Source: Planctomycetota bacterium (GTDB taxonomy: Bacteria; Planctomycetota; PLA2; JAEUHO01). From it: 64,000 bases of DNA. The notes beneath the pieces were generated by a model that worked only from the letters and a program-made list of their open reading frames with translations, had not been told where the DNA came from and did not search any database. A program made the position numbers and the translations under genes. Below, in pieces: positions 59,388-64,000 of this stretch. The DNA is taken from contig JACKGW010000013.1 in assembly GCA_020631815.1 (NCBI GenBank), positions 1-64,000 of the forward strand. The letters are read 5' to 3'. Every line of letters begins with the position of its first letter. The first letter of the stretch is position 1.

Positions 59388-59777
59388 TCAAGCGGACGCG
59401 GTGACGTAGGCCTTGAGGGCCGAGCGTGCGTCGTCGTCCAGATCCGGGAAGAAGACGCCCGTGTCGAACACCTTGGGCTCGGCCTCGTGGCTCCAGACGA
59501 CCACACCGGCGATGTCCAGACGGGCGTCCTCGCTTTGGCCGATGCGCTGGCCGGGCAACACGAGGACGACGCCCACGCGGGTCATGGCCGGCAGGCCCTG
59601 CTCGCAGCGCAGGCGCGCGCCGGACTCGCTGAGGTCGATCAGCTCGAAGGCCGTCTGGTCGCCCTCGCGTCCGGTCAGCAGGCAGATGCCGCCCGCCTCG
59701 ACCCGTGCGTGTCGACGGCGCTCCGCCCCTTGCGGGTTCGCGCTTCCACGGTCGGTGTCGGTTCCCTGGACGGACAT
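59388..59777 (-). CDS. PilZ-domain protein
   Basis: A 129-residue protein. It has the c-di-GMP-binding RxxxR motif (ERRRHARVEA) and the D-x-S-x-x-G motif (LIDLSESGARL), with the final strand GVFFPDLDDDARSALKAYV. It likely reports c-di-GMP levels to the pilus/secretion machinery. The gene starts 7 nt before the prepilin peptidase in the same direction. The preferred start is the ATG at 59777. Confidence 0.9.
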   Translation of the reverse strand: MSVQGTDTDRGSANPQGAERRRHARVEAGGICLLTGREGDQTAFELIDLSESGARLRCEQGLPAMTRVGVVLVLPGQRIGQSEDARLDIAGVVVWSHEAEPKVFDTGVFFPDLDDDARSALKAYVTASA

Positions 59778-60038
59778 GGCAGCCCCCCATTGCTCGGGTG
59801 GCGCGCTCGCGAGGGCCACCTACGCCCGCAGGCTATCCCGATGCGGCAGGAGGTCCGCGGGAGAAGTTGCGGCCCCCACCGCACCCCCCGGACGCCGGAT
59901 GACCGGCCTCCCCGGCCTGGGGCCCCCGCCCGCTACGCTCTCGACCCTCCGGGCCGGCGATACGAGCCTCGCCGGTCCGGTTCGCCGGGTGGCCCGGACC
60001 CGACCGCGCCGGCCTCCCTTGCCCTTCCAGGAGTTCCC

Positions 60039-60497
60039 ATGGCCAACCTCAACAAGGTCCTGCTCATCGGGCGCCTCACGCGCGACCCCGAGAGCCGCGC
60101 CACGTCCGGCGGCGCCGCCGTCGTGTCGTTCGGCCTCGCCGTGAACCGCACCTACATCCGCCGCGACAACAACGAGAAGGTCGAGGAGACCTGTTTCGTC
60201 GACATCGAGGCCTGGGGCCGCACGGGAGAGACCATCCACCGCTACATGAAGAAGGGCCGCCAGATCTTCATCGAGGGTCGCCTCAAGTTCGACACGTGGG
60301 AGCGCGACGGCCAGCGTCGCAGCAAGCTCAGCGTGGTCGCGGAGACCTTCCAGTTCCTGGACGGCGGAAGCGACGGTGGCGACTCGGGCGGTGGCGGCGG
60401 CGGTCACTCCGCGCGTCGCTCGGCTCCGGCCAGCGTCGGCGCCCGCGACATGACGCCGCAAGACGACTACGGCGACGCCGACGATATTCCGTTCTGA
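60039..60497 (+). CDS. ssb: Single-stranded DNA-binding protein
   Basis: A 152-residue SSB. The OB fold starts NKVLLIGRLTRDPESRATSGGAAVVSFGLAVNRTY and includes FVDIEAWGRTGETIHRYMKKGRQIFIEGRL. A Gly-rich linker leads to the acidic tip DADDIPF, the partner-docking tail. AGGAG is found upstream of the ATG. It is a single gene between the pil block and a repeat-rich gap. Confidence 0.97.
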   Translation: MANLNKVLLIGRLTRDPESRATSGGAAVVSFGLAVNRTYIRRDNNEKVEETCFVDIEAWGRTGETIHRYMKKGRQIFIEGRLKFDTWERDGQRRSKLSVVAETFQFLDGGSDGGDSGGGGGGHSARRSAPASVGARDMTPQDDYGDADDIPF

Positions 60498-60955
60498 CCT
60501 GCCTGCGGCAGGTCATCACTGGTTGAGCCCCCTCCGGGGGCTCGCGCTGGGCGCGCAGCCCTCCAATGTTTGAGCGCCCTCCGGGCGCTCCCGTTCGGCA
60601 CGGAGCCGTCGCGCCCTGGGGTGTGAGTGCGTGGGGCGCTCGGCGAGCCGGGGTCTGATCCCGTGATGCGGTGGCGCGGAGCGGCAACGCGGGGCGCGGG
60701 GTCTGGCTCCGCCGAGGGGTAGTCGCAGGGCGGAACGCCCCCCGCGAGCGATGGCAAGGGCCCCCACACTGGCGAATGCCGCACTTCGGGTGTCAGACCC
60801 GGCGCCCCGCGTCGCTAGCGCTCCGCTGCGCCGGATCAGACACCTCCGTGCTCCCTTGCGTCCGAGCGCCTCGCCGCATCCCCGCCGGCGAGCGATGCAC
60901 TTCGGAGCCAGGCACGCGGTCCGCGCCGCATGCGGCGCCACCGCGAGCCTGGCAC
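60498..60955. repeat. Repeat-rich convergent intergenic region (REP/BIME-like)
   Basis: This 458-bp gap lies between ssb and the convergent pgi. It starts with three hairpins: ACCTGCC/GGCAGGT (60497-60513), GAGCCCCC/GGGGGCTC (60525-60543) and GAGCGCCC/GGGCGCTC (60572-60590), all with three-base loops; the last two share a TCC loop. Farther on are two larger imperfect hairpins, each preceded by GCACTTCGG: one with arms GTGTCAGACCCGGCGC and GCGCCGGATCAGACAC, and one with GCCAGGCACGCGGT and ACCGCGAGCCTGGC. The symmetrical mismatches suggest a repeat family. No gene is seen. Confidence 0.6.
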
Positions 60956-62296
60956 CTACGCGCCGTGCTCCCGCGCGCGGCGCTCGGTGATGGCTTGGGT
61001 GAGGGCCTCGTCCTCGCGACGACCGAGCAGGACGGCGGCCACGTCCTTGCCCGCTTGCACGGCGGGCTGACCCTGGGGATCCACACCGAGCAAGTGCGCC
61101 CAAGCCACCACGCCCATCTCGGCGACCTGGAAGAACGCCGCGACGCTCGCCTCGTCTGCGGCCGCAAGCTGCACGGTCACCACGGGACGCCCGCGCGCCG
61201 CGAGCGCATGCCGCGTGCCCTCGAGGCAAGCCGCTTGGATCGGCGCCAGCTCGGCATGGATGCGCGCGCCGACCTCGTCACTCGGCGGCGCACCGAGGGG
61301 CGCCTCGATGATCAGGACCAAGCTGTCGTCCGGACCATCCAGCAAGCGCTGCAGCAGGCTGTGCTGATCGGCCGGGCCTCGTGCGGCCAGAGGCACGGGC
61401 CCGACGGGACCCTTGGGCGAGACCTTGCCGAGGCTCTCGCCCAGGAGCTGCGTCCACCATGGGCCAAGTGGCGCCAGCCGCTCGCCGTACGGCATCAGCA
61501 CGTTGACCTTGCGCCCCGTGCTCCACGCCGCGTGCTGCAGCGCCGCCAGCTCGAGCGCCGGGTTGGCACCGACGTCGGCCAAGGCCAGCTGGCGTCCTTC
61601 GCGTGCGCCTGCCTCCAACGCCATCACGTCGACGTCCGAGAGAGCCGCCGGGAGCAGGCCGACCGCGGCGAGACCGGAGAAGCGTCCGCCGATGTTCGTG
61701 GCCAAGTCGAAGCACGCGTAGCCGGCCTCGGCCGCTCGCGCACGAAGCGGGTTGTCGCCCTCGCCGGCGACCACCGCGATGGCGGCTCGCGCGCCTTCCG
61801 GGCCCAGCTCGCCGACGAGCCACGCCTCGAGCTGCCCGAACACGGCCATCGACTCGAGCGTGGTGCCCGACTTCGAAACACCCAGCAGGCGCGTGGCGTG
61901 CGGATGCCAGGACGCTGGCAGCCGCGAGATCACGTCCGGGTCGGCCGTGTCCAGCACCACCAGCTCCTGGCTGCGCACGTGACGACGACGAAGCGCAGCG
62001 AAGCAGCGAGCCGAGAGTGCCGAGCCGCCAATGCCCGCGACGACGAGCGTGCTACGGGGGTCGAGGGACGCGGCGTAGGCCTCGACCTTCGCCGCCACGC
62101 CTTCCCCCCCACCGGGCACGAGGAACGCGAGCGAGCCCTCCAGCCCCCGCGCGGCTTCGTCCCGCCATGCGGGGAGCTGTCGCGCCAAGACGGTCCGCGC
62201 TTCGGCATGGGCCTGCGCCAGCTTGCTGCCCCGCAGGGCGTGCACACCGTCCACGCGGACGGCCGAGCGCGGTGTCACGGGCGAGGCGGTGGTCAT
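60956..62296 (-). CDS. pgi: Glucose-6-phosphate isomerase
   Basis: A 446-residue phosphosugar isomerase that interconverts glucose 6-phosphate and fructose 6-phosphate. Two SIS domains are visible: STLVVAGIGGSALSARCF with VSKSGTTLESM, and the second half with AGYACFDLATNIGGRFSGLAAVGLLPAAL. Catalytic-region residues include the His in ADQHSLLQRLLDG (substrate-opening base) and the C-terminal Lys in VQAGKDVAAVL. It is the short bacterial-type enzyme. It starts at ATG without a Shine-Dalgarno; TAGACT lies 7 nt upstream. Confidence 0.95.
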   Translation of the reverse strand: MTTASPVTPRSAVRVDGVHALRGSKLAQAHAEARTVLARQLPAWRDEAARGLEGSLAFLVPGGGEGVAAKVEAYAASLDPRSTLVVAGIGGSALSARCFAALRRRHVRSQELVVLDTADPDVISRLPASWHPHATRLLGVSKSGTTLESMAVFGQLEAWLVGELGPEGARAAIAVVAGEGDNPLRARAAEAGYACFDLATNIGGRFSGLAAVGLLPAALSDVDVMALEAGAREGRQLALADVGANPALELAALQHAAWSTGRKVNVLMPYGERLAPLGPWWTQLLGESLGKVSPKGPVGPVPLAARGPADQHSLLQRLLDGPDDSLVLIIEAPLGAPPSDEVGARIHAELAPIQAACLEGTRHALAARGRPVVTVQLAAADEASVAAFFQVAEMGVVAWAHLLGVDPQGQPAVQAGKDVAAVLLGRREDEALTQAITERRAREHGA

Positions 62297-62303
62297 GGGC
62301 GGC

Positions 62304-62309
62304 AGTCTA
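62304..62309 (-). promoter_or_regulatory. Putative leaderless -10 TAGACT before pgi
   Basis: TAGACT is followed by seven bases and the pgi ATG at 62296. The arrangement TAGACT-GCCGC is repeated exactly before the coiled-coil/MscS operon at 9044. Confidence 0.45.
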
Positions 62310-63173
62310 CGGGCGCCGCCGCGGGGGCCCGTCGACCGCCCAGACCCGCCGGATCGCGGCCGCCAATCGAAGGCGATGTGGGCGGAAGATGCGCACGAAG
62401 GTCATCCCCTCATGCGCGCCCTCGGATACGGCCTTCTCGAACTCGGCCCACCGGGCTGCCAAGTCAGGTTCCCTCAGACGTGACATCGCGCCGACGAGCG
62501 CATAGGCCTCCACGTAGTCCAACGGCCACATGCGTCGGACGCTGGCGACCGGGTCGTAGCCGATCTCGGCAACGCGCTGTGCCGCCGCCCGGCTTCGCTG
62601 GATCTCGACCGGGCGGTCAAGTACGCCGAAGCGTGCACGTCCATCGGCGCGCACCGTGTACTGGCTGAGGGCAACCGCGAGCCCCTCGCGATACCAGATC
62701 CAAACGCTTCCACCAAAGCACCCGCACAGGCGTGTCTGGACGACATGGGTCAGCTCATGGAGCGCGGTGCTCAGCGTCGCGCGCTCGTCGGGCTGCAGGC
62801 ACACGTCACAGGCGCCTCCGCAGTAGCTCGCCCAACCGATGGACGGCAGCGAGGAGGCTCCCTCGCCGTACGTGCGATCGAGGGCCCGTAGGTAGCCCGT
62901 GCGCGTGGCGTGAACGCGCACCACGATCCTCCCGCGCCCATACAGCGGGTCCCCGCCCCATCGCTCACGCAGCACGTCCACGAGCTGGTCGCCCAGATGC
63001 ACGATGGCCTCGAGCTGGGACCTGGGTACCGCGCCCGTCGCCATCACGTACCGACCGAACGCACGTTCGTGTTTCGCGTCGTCTTGCGCGTACCCCGCAC
63101 CCGAGGCCGCCACGAACACCAGGGCAAGGGCGACGAGCGGCCCGGTCTTCCCCACGCGAGAGCGCCTTCCCAT
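62307..63173 (-). CDS. Exported HExxH zinc metallopeptidase, DUF1570-like
   Basis: A 288-residue protein with a signal peptide (LVALALVFVAASGAGYAQ, to about residue 30). The zinc-binding motif HELTH occurs in STALHELTHVVQTRL, with a glutamate ligand 28 or so residues later in WIWYREGLAVALSQY, the gluzincin pattern seen in DUF1570/peptidase-MA-like proteins. Two Cys clusters (YCGGACDVCLQ and RLCGCFGG) may form disulfides. It is probably a secreted or periplasmic peptidase with unknown substrate. No Shine-Dalgarno is present; TACCCT lies 6 nt before the ATG. Its stop is 10 nt before pgi. Confidence 0.8.
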   Translation of the reverse strand: MGRRSRVGKTGPLVALALVFVAASGAGYAQDDAKHERAFGRYVMATGAVPRSQLEAIVHLGDQLVDVLRERWGGDPLYGRGRIVVRVHATRTGYLRALDRTYGEGASSLPSIGWASYCGGACDVCLQPDERATLSTALHELTHVVQTRLCGCFGGSVWIWYREGLAVALSQYTVRADGRARFGVLDRPVEIQRSRAAAQRVAEIGYDPVASVRRMWPLDYVEAYALVGAMSRLREPDLAARWAEFEKAVSEGAHEGMTFVRIFRPHRLRLAAAIRRVWAVDGPPRRRP

Positions 63174-63179
63174 GGCGGG

Positions 63180-63185
63180 AGGGTA
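63180..63185 (-). promoter_or_regulatory. Putative leaderless -10 TACCCT before the metallopeptidase
   Basis: TACCCT followed by CCCGCC and the ATG at 63173. It is in the 45-bp gap to the divergent acyl-CoA synthetase gene. Confidence 0.4.
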
Positions 63186-63218
63186 GCGCGGACGCCGCCC
63201 CCTGGGTCCAATGAGGGC

Positions 63219-64000
63219 ATGACGGAACCGATTCCCACGGGCGTCGTGTGGCGCCCGGACCCCGAGGTTGCTTCGCGCACGCGCGTGGCCCGGCTGATGC
63301 GGCGCGTGGGCGCCACGTCCTTCGAGGCGTTGCACGCCTGGTCCGTGGCGGACATCGGGCGCTTCTGGGACACCGCCCTCGACCACCTGGGCCTCTCTTG
63401 GTACCGGCCCTACGAGCGGACGTACGACGACAGCGCGGGCTTCCCGTTCACGCGCTGGTTCGTCGGTGGTCGCACAAACATCGTGCTCAACACGCTCGAC
63501 CGCCACCGCGATGGTGACCTCGCGGACGAGCCCGCCGTCGTCGGCGAGGCCGACGACGGGACGGTGCGCACGCTCACCTACCGCCAGCTCGACGACGAAG
63601 TAGGCCGCCTCGCAGCACTCCTGCGCTCGCTCGGCGTCGGGCCCGGCGACCGCGTGGGCATCTACATGCCGATGGTGGTCGAGGTCGTCACGGCGCTCTT
63701 CGCCTGCTTCCGCATCGGCGCCGTCGCGATTCCCGTGTTCTCCGCCTTCGGCGCCGAAGCCCTCGCCGTGCGTCTGCGCGACGCGGGCGCCGTCGCCCTC
63801 TTGACCGCCGACGGCGGCTACCGCCGCGGCAAGGTCGCGCCCGTCAAGCCCGCCGCCGACGCGGCGGTGGCCGAGGTCCCCACGATCCGCCACCAGATCG
63901 TGTTGCGTCGCACCGGCGAGGACGTGCCGTGGACCTCGGGCCGTGACATCGACTGGGAGGAGGCCGTCGCCGGCTTGCTGCCCGATCGCACGACGGAGGA
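63219..64000 (+). CDS. AMP-forming acyl/acetyl-CoA synthetase, N-terminal part (cut by window end)
   Basis: The first 260 codons of an acyl-adenylate-forming enzyme; no stop before the window ends. The start reads MTEPIPTGVVWRPDPEVASR. Family features are the acetyl-CoA-synthetase-like N-terminus (ARLMRRVGATSFEALHAWSV, FWDTALDHLGLSWYRPYERTYD), the beta section RTLTYRQLDDEVGRLAALLRSLGVGPGDRVGIYMPMVVEVVTALFACFRIGAVAIPVFSAFGAEALAVRL given here as positions 115-185 in outline, and DAGAVALLTADGGYRRG. The P-loop and later motifs lie outside. It would activate a carboxylate as AMP ester and then CoA thioester. Confidence 0.9.
   Translation, partial: MTEPIPTGVVWRPDPEVASRTRVARLMRRVGATSFEALHAWSVADIGRFWDTALDHLGLSWYRPYERTYDDSAGFPFTRWFVGGRTNIVLNTLDRHRDGDLADEPAVVGEADDGTVRTLTYRQLDDEVGRLAALLRSLGVGPGDRVGIYMPMVVEVVTALFACFRIGAVAIPVFSAFGAEALAVRLRDAGAVALLTADGGYRRGKVAPVKPAADAAVAEVPTIRHQIVLRRTGEDVPWTSGRDIDWEEAVAGLLPDRTTE

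Overview
The window is about 64 kb of very GC-rich bacterial chromosome. It is densely coded and mostly housekeeping and cell-envelope genes, with only light signs of horizontal transfer at the left end. The organism is Gram-negative in style: outer-membrane OmpA-like lipoproteins, a DegP/HtrA protease, type IV pilus or type II secretion genes, and large sensory kinases. Ser/Thr kinases with sulfatase-modifying-factor-like tails, an HExxH peptidase of the DUF1570 kind, a DUF6677-like protein and an EboA/EboB pair all fit a GC-rich Planctomycetota (or neighbouring PVC or myxobacterial-type) lineage. That placement is an inference from gene content; there is no rRNA here.

Layout. 0-3 kb: a DUF4365 gene of less GC-rich composition beside a tRNA-Pro whose 3' end is duplicated, then a DUF2007 protein. 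3-5 kb: an eboB-eboA pair. 5-9 kb: a two-gene MscK-like mechanosensitive channel. 9-13 kb: an acetyltransferase, a nucleotidyltransferase and a secreted beta-helix/PA14 protein. 13-16 kb: two methyltransferases co-transcribed with an HtrA protease. 16-18 kb: a membrane pyrophosphatase. 18-26 kb: a ten-gene Mrp/Mbh-like cation antiporter operon with three NuoL/M/N-type subunits. 27-30 kb: an ECF sigma factor and a large anti-sigma factor. 30-39 kb: an NtrC-type regulator, a secreted protein, a giant NtrY-like kinase and a Ser/Thr kinase. 39-49 kb: a His-rich membrane protein, HAD phosphatase, priA, a HEAT-repeat lipoprotein, thioesterase, DUF6677-like protein and dprA. 48.5-60 kb: pseudopilins, pilC, pilB, pilT, two OmpA-like lipoproteins, prepilin peptidase and a PilZ protein. 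60-64 kb: ssb, a repeat-rich gap, pgi, a secreted metallopeptidase and the start of an acyl-CoA synthetase that runs off the window.

Functional links. The membrane pyrophosphatase and the Mrp-like complex point to sodium/proton energetics. The pilus/secretion genes form one continuous minus-strand block containing assembly ATPase, retraction ATPase, platform protein, pilins, peptidase and PilZ regulator; dprA at its edge would fit DNA uptake. The NtrC/NtrY pair and the ECF/anti-sigma pair sit back to back around a shared palindromic -10-like sequence. Genes are tightly coupled: about fifteen junctions are 1-4 bp start/stop overlaps. Several operon-leading genes have no Shine-Dalgarno but carry a TAnnnT-type hexamer 6-9 nt before the start codon, suggesting leaderless transcripts.

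The least ordinary items are the degenerate third antiporter subunit with its small His-rich partner, the stand-alone eboBA pair, the tRNA-Pro 3'-end duplication next to a DUF4365 gene, a family of long palindromes tipped with TACGGAGT, a prepilin peptidase with an inserted domain, and a pilin gene broken by several frameshifts. No CRISPR array, transposase, phage gene or rRNA was seen.
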